A stretch of 64,000 nt of DNA from Hirsutella rhossiliensis (lineage: Eukaryota; Ascomycota; Sordariomycetes; Hypocreales; Ophiocordycipitaceae), in contig NW_025408670.1 in the NCBI RefSeq assembly GCF_020360975.1, positions 6,200,001 to 6,264,000 of the forward strand, written 5' to 3'. The translations under genes and the position numbers were made by a program. Below the pieces are notes generated by a model. That model was given only the letters and a program-made list of their open reading frames with translations, was not told the DNA's origin and ran no database searches. This document shows, piece by piece, positions 26,091 through 37,563 of this stretch; position 1 is the first letter of the stretch, and the number at the start of each line of letters is the position of its first letter.

Positions 26091-28499
26091 CCCCCGGCTG
26101 GCGCGAACGCCCTGGGGAGTGCCCCGCAAATTGTACAGTACCTAGGTACTGTACCTATCTTAGAAAGTGAAGACAACGGGCCCGGGCACGAACCTTAAGG
26201 GCTCGTGCCGCGGCTCAGGCTGACGAAGCTAGAATAGCCCAATCAGGGGCGCCTACAGCAGTCTCGTCTCCAAAGTACAGGTACCTTGGAAACAAGCCAG
26301 GTGCCGGCTTCCTTCGTACCTAGCTACCTACAGAGCAGGTAGCAGTGACTTTCCAAGAGACTGCTTGAGAGACACTTTTGCCCGAGGTCTTTGTACCAGG
26401 ATACCGTAGATATGTAGACTGCTCAACGATGTTCAGTACAAAGCACCTGTTGAGTGGCTCGCCCCAACCGATGAGATACGTGACCTATCAGCTATTACTG
26501 AGTACTACCTACTTGGTCAACTCGGTGGCGCCAATCAACGTACTTTTACTAGGTAGGTAAGTTGGTAGGTAGGTAGGCTGTCAACAAGGTCCCGTTGTGG
26601 GGCAGCGACTTTCCGCCCCGGTGACGACAGCTGACAGCAGTAGGTCCTAGAGTCGGAAACCGGAGGCACCAGAGAGGCGACAGAGTCTCGGGGATGGTCA
26701 TGAGGGTTTTGCGAAGAACAAGCTGCATACCGAGGCAGCAAATACTACAACAACAGTACGTCCTCTTCAGGCCCGGCTTTCTGCGCGCGAAGTTGCTTCT
26801 CCCAGTTGTGACCGCCTGGCTGAGCGTATATTGCACGGTCGCTCTGTCCCTGGGACTCTGAAAGCTAAGAACAGGGACTCGGATCCTCGTCTTTGCCGGG
26901 ACCGAGCAGCCACCACCGTATCTCTCGGTCGGGCAGAAGCCGTGACGCGGCAATGGGGAAAGCTTGGCGTCGATGCAATGCTACCGTCCCAGGCGAGAGT
27001 CGATGGGGCTTGCCTTTGGCCTGGGGAGCGGCCGAGCGTGACCATTTCGGTGTGCGAGCGCGCATACAACATCAGTCCCTGTCGCCAGTCCCTGTCGACG
27101 GTCCCTGTCGACGGTCCCTGTCCAGTCGAGCTTGGAGCAACCGCCCCTCCACGTCATCCGGCACCGACCCCGGCGTGGCCGAGATGCGAGCAAGAGACGG
27201 ACACTTTTACTCGCTCAGCCTCCTGCCCCTGCAGATCCCGCCCAATTGCTGGGCTTGAAGCTGTGGGTGGGTGAGACGGCATGTAGTTCCACTGTGGTTG
27301 AACTCGGCCGTGCTTGGCACAGTATGGATGGGGACGACACTGCCATGGCTGATGAAAAAGGACATGCATGTACTTGCCTCGTACCTGAGCAACTGAGGCT
27401 ATGGATAGTATACGGAGTAGAGGGTCATGCTAATGGGGACTTGGGGCGGGCGGGGACCTGATCTCGCGGTCCCAGACTACTAGCAAGTTAAGTCTCTTTT
27501 CTTCATCAGCCGACACGTGGACCGGATAAAGTAAGGACGTTGGTGCCATACCGTGCACAGAGTCAATCAGCACGGTGGTGTGCTCCTGTCAATGCATACA
27601 ATACATACCTTAATAACCAGGAGCAACTCCCAAGGCTGAGCTGAGCGCGGCGCGGTTCCGGCCCGGGACCAAGCTTCCCATGCTGTGAGTTCCCTCATTG
27701 CCCTTCCAGCCGGCTCTCGAGTTGCCGCTGACACCCAGAGATGCACCCCCCATGCGCTCCATCGCCTGGCTAGGAGTCCTAGGACCGATGCTGCGCGCAG
27801 TGCTCATGGCATCCCATTCCCACAGAGAGGGCAACTGTCCTTGACTACCAAATCCCGACACTCGGTCGATCCAAAGCCAGTCTCTCCAAAGCCAGTCGAT
27901 CCCCCGCCAGTCGATCCCCCTCCCAACCCAGGGCGAAACCACTCTCCGACCGATGCAAGCTTGCCTCGTCTACATGCACACACGTCCAATGGGAACAGGT
28001 TCTTGCATACCACCCTTGCCCCCGGCTCATGAACCCATGCCTTCCCAATCTTGTCCGTCCACTGGTCCACTGGTCCACTGCTGCCGCGGGGCGGGGGCGG
28101 GGTGAGGGGGGGAGGACGGGCTTGCCGCCAAGCTGGCTTGCTCAAAGGTCCAAACTCTGGCGTCCCTGCCAAAGGCTTGAGCCGCATCTGTCAGACTCCG
28201 CCAGTACTGACCTCCCCACCCTTGAACTCCGTGTTGCTCGCCTCGGCCTACTCTCCATCACGGCGCCCCTTCAACCAATGGGACAAGAACCGAGCCGAGC
28301 TCTCAGAGCCCTGCCAGCTCATGCTTCCGTCCCCCACCCCCATGCAGCCGGATATCGTTGGGCACGCCATGCTCGGCGTTCGAGCGCCTCTGTGGGCTTA
28401 CCGGTCATTCCGTCATGCCCGCTCCGAGCCCTGTCGATCGTCTTCAAGTCAACCATCGCTTGGCCCTGCCTCGGTTCCAACCCACGCCCTCTTCGACTC

Positions 28500-28507
28500 T
28501 ATATAAG
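28500..28507 (+). promoter_or_regulatory. TATA box of RWL family member 3
   Basis: TATATAAG lies 157 bp before the ATG at 28664, followed by a pyrimidine/A-rich leader. Position and sequence fit a core promoter. Confidence 0.5.
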
Positions 28508-28663
28508 CCATCACTCCGACCACTCTCCTGAGCCCTCGCCTGCTCCAGGTCCTTGACAACATTCACATGACAAACCATAGCCTCCTGCTTCATACAGTCC
28601 CGTCTTCAACGCACCCGAGCTATCTATCCAAATCTAACTTCTCTCAAACCGTCCGTCTTCGTC

Positions 28664-28930
28664 ATGGCACCCACCTCGAACGATTCCGTCGCCGTCAACG
28701 TCGGCAGCTACACCAGGTTTGTCATCTCCAGTCCCTTTCTCGTCTCTCCTTGCTGACCACCCTCCCTGTCTCCTAGCTCCTCCGGCATGCCCTCGTCGTC
28801 CAAGGGTGGCTCCCAAGTGTCCACCAGCGACATCCAGCGATGGTTAGACTCGGCCGGCCCGTCCGTCGTGAGGCTAAGCCTCGTTCGCCCGAACCCACCG
28901 TCACAGCCGAATCCGCCTGCGGAGACCTGA
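28664..28930 (+). CDS. RWL small-protein family member 3 (predicted, two exons)
   Basis: Exon 1 is 28664-28716 (17 codons plus 2 nt); exon 2 is 28777-28930. The 60-bp intron begins GTTTGT, has TGCTGACC as a good branch site and ends TCCTAG. The product is 68 aa. Exon 1 carries SNDSVAVNVGSY; exon 2 is Ser-rich, then STSDIQRWLDSAGPSVVRL, then a proline-rich tail ending in PPAET. It shares SNDSVxxNxGS with the gene at 22733 and the RWL block plus aliphatic run with the gene at 15613 (VVRLSLVR against VVLLHALVR). A clear TATA box and CT-rich leader support transcription. Cytosolic or nuclear by default, as no targeting signal is visible. Function unknown. This is the best-supported member. Confidence 0.6.
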
Positions 28931-31900
28931 TACGTTGCCCTGAGCACCATCTTCCTGAAGCTTAAGCAGGAGGGGTGATTCGACAAGGCACGTCCACACC
29001 CGGCGGCGTGCTGGCCATTCTTTGCCGCATAGTGCCGTGGTTGGAAATGCTGTTTCACGTTATCGGATTTGCGTTGAATACATATACCTGCGATGGAAGC
29101 AAGATTGATCGAACCGAGGCTTGGATACCTCTGCGTCGTTTCCCCCGAGGCCCATTTGTCTGCCTTGGGGGACTGGATTCCTCATGTGGAGAGACGTTCA
29201 CTGTTTTTGTATGCACCGCCAGCTTCGTTGCTTGCCTTTCTTCCCTTTACTCGGCAAGCATCCTTTTGCCACCGAATGCATGCTTCCGTCCCCCATGTTG
29301 AGGAGGAATCATCAAGTCTATAGTAACGTCTTCATCCGCTCCTCTATTAGTCAGCAGCAAGTGCGTTATGTCGATGGTCACGGACTCACGGCCCTCACCA
29401 TACAAGGCCACTCGTGCAATACGACAAGTATTGCATTATTCCCTTTGGTATGCCACAAACTCTCACGCAGATGCTTCGTCTCTTGTGTGGATGGCGTAGC
29501 TTTCAAGTCCCTAAAGCACGTTCGCGTCGGGGTTCCAGATGTCATGGCTCGAGATGTTCGGTCAACATAACCACACTTGACTTCTCGTCCTCGTCGTCCT
29601 CGAGGTCGTCGTTTTTCTCCCGTGCACTCAACCAGCATGATCAGAAGCTTTCAACAAGGGCACTGTACGCTCCGTGCTCCCGGCTGGTGCGTGCCTATGA
29701 GCCATTTTTCTAGCGGGACACTTACATGGCAATGATGTTCAAGGCAAGTTGTTGCGGCTCGTTGATGGCGTCGTGCTCAACATATTGGATGGGATGTCGA
29801 GGCTGTGGGCGTACCCAACCACGACGTACACGGGCCAGCCGGCAATTTATTGCGTCCGCGTCCTAGCATATCCGCACAACCATTCAGTATACTGCCCCTC
29901 GCAGCTCTCTTCAAATGGAAACACCCAACTGCCCCAGTCGCTGACAGTCCTGCGAAGCAGAGTCAGCCAATGCGTGCCAGCTCTCGCCACAAAAGCGCCG
30001 GCTTATGGAACTTGTCTAGTAGCGCATCAGTTTACACAACGCAGCAGTAAGTAAAGCCACGCTGCCTAACTTTATTGGCCGCTGCGTGAGAAAGCTGCCA
30101 GGATCATAAGAGTTTCTATCTACTATATACAATATATGTATCGCTACTTGATAGATAACCAGCTCCCTATAGCAAGTGCTCATAGATTAGAGCATATTAC
30201 AACCCTATAATACATAGCTGGTGACATTCCGTTTCAATGGTAGTATAATGAGAATACAGAATGAGTATTAGGAAGATACACCAGCATTTCGAACATTTAC
30301 TGATAGAGGCGAGGCAGTTACTATGTATCAGTTTAGCCTTGTCTATTCTACTCAAACTACGGATATTGAAAACGTACTAATACTAGTTAATAGGATAGTT
30401 TTTCCGCCTATAATAGGTTATATATTTCAGTATATAAGAGTATAGGTCTTACTCCTAGTAGAACCGAATAGCGCCAAAGGCGTTTAATGTAAGAATGCTC
30501 TATCCTCCAAGTAAGTAGACTCGTCTAAAGAAGCTGTGCGATGAGTCAAGTACGCTGTCGCTCAAGCTAGACAACGATTGCTTTATATTATAGCTTGAAC
30601 CGATTCGGTATCTCGCAAGTCCGCTCTAGATTTCCTACCAGAACACAGGCAAGGATGAGACGACGGGCACTGACGAAGCTTGGCAACTAGTTTCTTGGGA
30701 GACGTCTAGGTCGTCCACTCTTGGGAGAACAGAGCTGGATTATGCTTTTGTATGAACACTGCATCGGCTGCTTGGCCACCGCATCTCGGAAGGGTCCTCG
30801 TGTCGTGGTGACATTACATATGTACAACACCCGCATTGCCGTGTTCCGAGACAGGGCCCCTGAGCCGGCATATCCGATGTGAAAGTCGGCATATTTCGAG
30901 ATCTACTCGGCAACTAACGGGACCGACGCCGGCACCCGAGGCAAGCCCCGGCTTATTCCCAGTTATGTAAGTCATGGCCATGCATGGCGTGATGGTCTCT
31001 CCAAATTGGCGTCCCCGTACCTCTGCCCCGTTATGTTACACATCACCTGAGCATCTCATCTATGCGGTTCGTGATTGGCAGGCCCTTGGGTGGCGCAGGG
31101 GATGGCGACGCGGAGATGAGGCCGAAACTTTAGCACGCGTCAACCTGGCGAGGGATTCCGAGCATCCCAGTACTTGATGTAGCGGCACGACGGGGGGGGT
31201 GAACCATATACAGTCGCGTCCTGGTACTCCAGATCGGAACAGGGACAGGGGTTGTGGAGATGTTGCGGCACTCGGATGATGGCCGATTCGCATGCTGCTG
31301 ATAAGAGTTTGCCACCGCTCGTGTCGTCGGGCTGTTTCTCGGCCTCCGAGGGACAGTCAGCAGGCGCTTAAGTATGGCGGCTCGCAAGGGACGCTGGGTA
31401 CCATTTCGTATTCGTTGATTCAGGTGATCTGTATTATGGGCCAGTCAGGAACAGCGACCATGGTGAGTAGTCGAGATCTGATAATGGCGTCGTCTTTTAT
31501 ACCGAGTACAGGGTAGGCCGTCGCGTGCATGGTAGACCACCAAGGCTGCATACGCTCAGTGGCCTTACCCAGTTCTGTGAAGCAGATTACACACATGTGA
31601 CGAGTAAAATTATAGGCTCGTGCCTGATCTGTTTCATCTTGCATGGCGAGATGAGACGCAGCGGAAGATGGGGAAGATGGGTTGCGTTTCTCGAGTGCAT
31701 GCAGGTGTCTCGCGCCGAGACGATGCATCCAATGGCACCCACGAGGCTGCACCCTACCATCCAACTACCTGATGTGGGCTACGGGCGCCGATCCACATGT
31801 GCCTGGAACCATTGCCGAAGCGCTCTAGAAGGCGGAAGTAGGGTTTCTTCCATGTGCTGAGCGTTGCAGACTGTAATGTGTTTTTGCTTGTCTAGCGCGT

Positions 31901-32899
31901 GCCGTCGCGGAAACGTGGGGCAAGCCGTTGGCTCGGGCGGGGACCAACACTGTCTGTCCTGTTGGCCGCGCGGGGTGTGCAAGAACCCGCAACGCGTGAA
32001 GAGGTGGATGGTCCAAAGTCGTTGAAAGCGTCTCGGGGGGGCTTGTATGGTACGTACAGAGTAACTGGTTACCAGTTGGCACCTGTCAGGCTGGTCCAAT
32101 AATTACCGCTACACCAAGCAAAATAGGGGCACCTCCATTAGGGCGGAGGGGCATAATTGGCGCGTATTAATCAGGCATCTTGTCCTGACAGTAATTACTG
32201 TAATTACCTCTCACCCCAGTCGGCCTCTTGTCGATCATGTGCTTTTGGCCTGGCATTTGTGGAGATTTCAGCTGCGGGCTGGGAAAGACGAAGAGAAGCA
32301 ACGCCAAGGTGGAAAACAAGAGAGGCAAATGGCACATACATGACTTGCGGAAGCACCGAAAGAGGCAACGACAGAAGAAGGAAGAAGACGTGATTGATCA
32401 TCGACGACAGCGAATCCAATCATGCGGGGAACGGCCAAGCCAAGCTTCGCCGCCCGTCGATGGTGCTACCCGATGGCGTGCTTACCATTGGTTGCCGCAA
32501 TTGCTAATGAGAGCAGAAAACTCCATAAATGGTCCATCTCCCCATAGTGCGAAGTGGGTTCCCCGTCGAGCACGCAATCCGCCACCCAATTTATTTATTA
32601 ATCCGCGGAGCCTCCTCGCGCTTCGGCGCTGCCTCTGATCACTCCTCTCCATGGCGCTGCAATACCCTCGTTGCCCGCGACCGTGCCTGATTTGGCGCCG
32701 ACAAGACAGACAACCGACCAGGCCGTCGTCAGCCGCTCGACTCGCCCCCTCTTGCGCGCTTTTCCATCTAACCGAGGCAGCCATCTGATTCCCCATCTCG
32801 ACTCGACTCGACCCGGCTCGTTCATCCATACACGCACGGCGTACACACACGCACATCTACGTAGCCCATCTATCTGTCTGCGATACATAATTCCTCACA
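28931..32899. other. gene-poor stretch leading to the permease promoter
   Basis: No supportable gene. It contains the AT-rich block 30060-30620. From about 32650 the sequence becomes the CT-rich promoter and leader of the permease, with TATTTATTAAT at about 32590. Confidence 0.5.
30060..30620. other. AT-rich, TpA-dense block, likely RIP-degraded repeat
   Basis: About 560 bp much richer in A+T than the flanks and dense in TATA/TAATA words, with many stops in all frames. This composition is typical of repeat-induced point mutation of an old transposon in Pezizomycotina. No terminal repeats or residual domain could be recognised, so the source element is unknown. Confidence 0.45.
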
Positions 32900-34870
32900 A
32901 TGGCGCAAGCCCCCTTGTCGGCCGGCGACAACGACTCGTCGACGGCCCCCAAGCACGATGTCGAGGCCAAGACCCGAGAGCCGTCGCACGACGACGCAGA
33001 GGGCCTCGTCTTCGCCCAGTCCGACTTCCTCAAGCGCTCCCTCTCCGCGCGCCAGGTCCAGATGATCGCCATCGGCGGCACCATCGGCACCGGCCTCTTC
33101 CTCGGCACCGGCAAGTCGCTCGCCACCGGCGGCCCGGCCTCGATCCTCATCTGCTACGCCATCATCGGCGCCATCGTCTTCATCACCATGCTGTGCCTGG
33201 GCGAGATGTCGGCCTTTGTCCCCGTCGCCGGCAGCTTCTGCACCTTTGCCGGGTAAGCTGCTCCTGGGACACGTGTCTTGCTGTCTTGCGAGAGGCGCGC
33301 TGGCTGACCATGGCTTTCCTTGGTTGGGGACAGCCGCTTCGTCGACGACGCATTCGGCTTCGCCCTCACCTGGAACTACTGGTTCAACGACGCCGTCTCC
33401 ACCGCCTCCGACTTGGTCGCCCTGCAGCTCATCCTGCAGTACTGGACCGACCACTTTCCCGGCTGGGCCCTGAGCCTCATCTTTCTCTTCATCCTCATCG
33501 CCATCAACGTCATTTCCGTCGGCGCATACGGCGAGCTGGAATACTGGCTGAGCCTGCTCAAAGTCATTACCATTGTGGTGAGTGGGCCGACGAGAAACAC
33601 GGTCCGACGCCGTCGCTGACCGGTTTCCTCGCCAGGCCTTCATCATCGTCGGTATCGCCGTCAATGCTGGCGCCAACTTGGAGGGCCGCTACATTGGCGG
33701 AGAGAACTGGCGCCTTCCCGGGGCCCCATTCGTTGGCGGCGTCGGGGGCTTCGCCTCGGTCTTCGTGACGGCCTCTTTTGCGTGTAAGTCGGCCGCTCCC
33801 TCGACCCTCCCGGTCGGTACGTGGCCTGACTGTGCGTGCACCAGACGGCGGCACCGAATCCATTGCCATCACGGCCGGCGAAACCAAAAACCCCACAAAG
33901 AACATGCCCCGCGTCGTCAAGAACGTCTTCTGGCGGATCCTCCTCTTCTAGTACGTGCCGACGAGCAAACACGTCGAGCCCGAAAACCACTGACCGCCTG
34001 CGCCTCAGCATCCTCTCCATCCTCCTCATCGGCCTCAATGTCCCCTACACCTACCCGGGCCTCAACTCCAAGTCGACGCGCACCTCGCCCTTTACCATTG
34101 TCTTTCAGATGACGGGCGCCCGCGCCGCCGGGAGCGTCATCAACGCCGTCATCCTCACCAGCGTCCTGTCGGCCGGCAACCATGCCCTGTTCGCCGCGGC
34201 TCGGCTCTTGTACACGCTCGCCATGGAGGGCCACGCCCCGCGGGTTTTCGCAAAGCTCAACAAGAAACAGGTCCCTTGGGTCGCCGTGCTTGCCTCGAGC
34301 GCCATTGCCGGGCTTTGCTTTGCCTCGAGCTTCATTGGAGCCGGCCAGCTGTGGAACTGGTTGCAAAAGTAAGTTGCCCCCCGGGTTCTCGAGGGGGTGG
34401 CGAGGTGTCGGATCCTGCCTCCCCTCTTCCAACGCCCACACGTGTCTGACTGGGGGCTTAGCATCGTCGGCGTCTCCAACCAGCTCAGCTGGATCTCCAT
34501 CGGCATCGCCTCCATCCGCTTCCGCTCCGGCCTCGAACGCCAGGGCAAGACGCACCTGCTCCCCTTCCGTAACTGGACCTATCCGTGGGGCCCCTGGATG
34601 GCCGTCGTCCTCAACTGCTGCCTGGTGCTTATACAAGGGTGGAGCTGCTTCAGCCCCAAGTTCGACCCCGTTAGCTTCGTGAGTTTCTACATTGAGCTAC
34701 CCATCATGCTCATCATGTATCTTGGGTGGAAGCTTTTCAAACGGACCAAGCTAGTCGGGTTGGACGAGATGGACCTGGAAACGGACGTTCACACTGCCGA
34801 CGAGCACGCGGTAGAGAAGAAGAAAGGGTGGCAGGCAAAGGCCAGGAGAGCCGTCTCTTGGATATTCTAA
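32900..34870 (+). CDS. amino-acid permease, YAT family (APC superfamily)
   Basis: Six exons: 32900-33252, 33334-33577, 33636-33783, 33845-33950, 34009-34368, 34462-34870. All five introns are GT-AG (58-93 bp), and joining them gives one 539-aa frame. After a soluble N-terminus comes SLSARQVQMIAIGGTIGTG (about 47-65), the YAT first transmembrane signature. Next are GLGEMS-like CLGEMSAFVPVAGSF, FAYGGTESIAITAGET (about 247-262, split by an intron), VPYTYPGL and VILTSVLSAGNHALFAAAR. About twelve membrane spans are expected. The family imports amino acids with protons across the plasma membrane; this sequence is closer to the lysine/arginine and general permeases than to the dicarboxylic type, but the substrate cannot be fixed. 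The acidic/basic C-tail (EKKKGWQAKARR) is a usual endocytosis-control region. Upstream DNA is CT-rich. Confidence 0.93.
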
Positions 34871-36952
34871 TGCTTGGCCGAGTTACCATTCACGAGCCCC
34901 ATGACTCCGTAGCGTCTTGATAGCCAGCTTTCATTCCAATCATGTACATACAAGTCGCCAGCTGAAGCATCCAAGTCGACAAGTCGCACCAGAGCCGCAA
35001 TCGATCAAGTGTTCCACTCGTGTCTGTCCGAGCGGTATTCCGCCAATCTGATGTGTATGCACGTATTGACACGTGTTGGTATATGTGCGCGTGTTTGCCT
35101 GGGATAATTTTCGGGCTTCAGAGCTGGCCGGTGGATGACCGAGCGCCTTGTTGGAAATAGAAGCCGCCGATCCCTCGTGGCCGCCTTTCTGCAACAGTCG
35201 CAAGGAATAGAGTGACGGTGTAGTCGGTGACGTCACTTGCCGGTGCCAAAGCCTCAGCGATTCTAGAGCAGGCTGTGCCGTTGCTTATTACATTCTCCAC
35301 TCGTAGAGGCGATAGGCTTATGCCCGAATAGCCAAGCCCTACGTATCCCTGCTATGGCGCGGTACTTAGTTGCCGTACAGCATATGCAGCCTGCTTGCGT
35401 TTGTCACCCCGTGCTAACTCTGTGATATCCCCTCCCCCGCGCTTAAACTGGCCATCCCCTTCAGCCGCTGGCATGTTTCCGGTCCCCTCGTCGGTGCGGG
35501 GACAAAAGAAATTCAAGCACCATGAATGTATCGCTTATGATCCATTTGAGCATGCTGCTTAATGTTTTCTCCGTTAAAAGTTTTTTAAAGCCCCCCTTAT
35601 AAGAGGGACTTGGTTATTGTGAAAACGGCTTGAAACGGGACATCTTTCAACACCACGTAGAGTATCCGTTCAAGAATGCATCTACGCAATGTCCGAGTTA
35701 TCTCTCCCGATGCCCTTTAATGCCTCTTGACACCTTTTCGGTGGGCTGTGTGATAATGGCTGTCTCGGCGTCGGTAGACGAAATCATGGCGTCCTAAGTG
35801 CGAAGACTGTGACCATCATCACGGAATATCTCCGAGTTGGATTTCCTTCTGCTAAGTTGCGGCACATCGATAGAGAAAGCCTGGAGATCCCCCCCTGCTA
35901 TCAGCCGCAGGCGAAGAGAGAAGAACACGCAACACGCTCCTCGTCCTCGCCCACAGCTGAACCCGTAATGCCTGGCTTCTCAACATCAAGGCTTCATACG
36001 ACATGACGAGCCTAGAGGTGTTTTCGGTGCGTGGCGACATATTTCGTGGATGGTAGAGCGCAGAGGCCATGTATCTTTTTAGAGCCCTGCCCCCATAGCG
36101 CGTGGGAGGGACTCCGCATGGCGCAGAGGGAGCAGGGGTGGGGCGTGGGGTGAGGCGTGGGGTGAGGTGTGGGGTGAGATGAGCAGATGCTCTATTATCA
36201 TCAACACGCCCCTACCGCACCTATTGGTAAGAATCCCGTGTTTTCCTGCATCGCCATGCTCGGTCACGATGCCCGTGGAAGTCCGTCTCCCGTATTCCCG
36301 CATGCACGCTTCTGCGTTAAAGCTGATTCTTCATCACCGCTGTCGCGCAATCGACGGCTGCGTCCTCCGACAGCGTCGGTGACCCGTCAGGTGGCTTGAC
36401 AGCAAGCTTGGGGGGTCTAATTCGCTACCGCCAAGGCAAAACGCCCCACCCAAAGGTTGAATCCCTTCATCACTGCATGGGCTGCATGGCCGTTTGCCAA
36501 TTGTCTGACTGCAACCGCGGCCGGTTAAGCAAGTCAAGGTGGACACGCGGCCGGCGCCGGTAGCAAATGCGCGCAACTACTGCACGCACAATTCGAGGGT
36601 CTAATTCGCTACAGCTGCAGCTCTAAAAAACGCCCTATAAAGCTGCGATATCGGATTGTCGGCCGGCAGGGCAAAGATGTCACTCTCCTCCCAAAAGGGG
36701 GGGTGAGGGGAGGGTGAGCTTCTCGCCGCACCTCCGGGATGTGCGTACCGTGATGGTTTGCATGGGTTGTGCTTATTACCTGGTTACCGCGCCGATCAGG
36801 CAGGCAGGGATGGGGAAGAAGTAAGCCCGTAGCCAATACTCAGCTATTATCACGCTAGTGCTGTGCTGTATGCAGAAGGCAGAGAGATTCGAGGCCTTGC
36901 TGTGCTGACGAGACAAGGCAAGGGTGAGAAAGCAGTCGAGCATTGCGATGAG
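34871..36952. other. intergenic, no gene seen
   Basis: No coding signal. Contains the 12-bp minisatellite at 36143-36178, and a repeated GGGTCTAATTCGCTAC at about 36414-36429 and 36598-36613, probably a small decayed duplication. Confidence 0.5.
36143..36178. repeat. 12-bp minisatellite, three units
   Basis: Three consecutive units of GCGTGGGGTGAG; the third has one C-to-T change. Confidence 0.9.
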
Positions 36953-36960
36953 TATATAAA
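36953..36960 (+). promoter_or_regulatory. TATA box of RWL family member 4
   Basis: TATATAAA about 222 bp before the ATG at 37182, followed by a CT-rich leader ending in ACCGTCCCGTCTTTCGCAGTC. A similar ACCGTCCGTCTTCGTC precedes the ATG of the member at 28664. Confidence 0.5.
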
Positions 36961-37181
36961 AAAGTCTTTCCTCCTAGACCTCGACCTGTTCCAACAGCTA
37001 GGATCCAAGTCGATGCATTCGACCGCTCGTGGTTGACTGCATTCTCAAGTATCACAACTCACCCCCACGGCCAAAGCCTCCCGGTTTGTCTGCCGCCGTC
37101 TTCGGAGCACGCGCTCCCAGAGACCGAGTCATTTTCGGGAGACACCATTTCCAGTCTCTTACCGTCCCGTCTTTCGCAGTC

Positions 37182-37563
37182 ATGGGGACTTCTGGGTCGT
37201 CCACGGCCGCCTGTCGAGGCTCCGTTTCCACGTACAGGCCCACAACTTGACACTGCCATCTGCTTCCCTGTGCATGTCCTTGAGTGAGTGCTGATATGTA
37301 TTGCCATTCATAGTGCTGGAAACGATCAATCCGGCACCAACGAGTCGTGGGCCCTCGCGGCAGCTCGTGTGCAGCGCTGGCTCAACGACCCGGACCAGCC
37401 CGTCAGCGCAAAGATGCAGAGGCCGGACCTCAACCCCGCACCGGCCGCAAATCTCGCAAGGCCGTCGGGACCAGGACCAGTCCTAAACAGGTCGGCAAAC
37501 GGGTCGTCGGCTCCAGCAAGTGATGGCTTTGCCGGCATCGGGACCCATTTTGGCTCGCAGTGA
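37182..37563 (+). CDS. RWL small-protein family member 4 (predicted, two exons)
   Basis: Exon 1 is 37182-37231 (16 codons plus 2 nt); exon 2 is 37314-37563. The 82-bp intron uses a non-ideal GTACAG donor, a CTGAT branch and CATAG acceptor. The product is 99 aa, opening MGTSGSSTAACRGSVS. Exon 2 has AAARVQRWLNDPDQP, then a Pro/Ala-rich tail with MQRPDLNPAPAANLARP and ends THFGSQ. The phase-2 intron, the 20 residues from splice to RWL, the TATA box and the leader match the member at 28664. The strong-looking GTGAGT at 37283 would leave only a 31-nt intron and was not used. The exon-1 to exon-2 link is therefore less certain than the exon-2 frame itself. Function unknown. Confidence 0.5.

Larger units (their letters stand above)
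23027..28499. other. gene-poor stretch with a tandem duplication and TAGG array
   Basis: No supportable gene. It contains the duplicated segment at 25505-26004, the TAGG array at 26020-26090 and a short repeat of the unit TCCCTGTCGACGG at about 27073-27121. Near 27860-27915 a CCAAAGCCAGTC / CGCCAGTCGATC simple repeat occurs. Confidence 0.5.
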
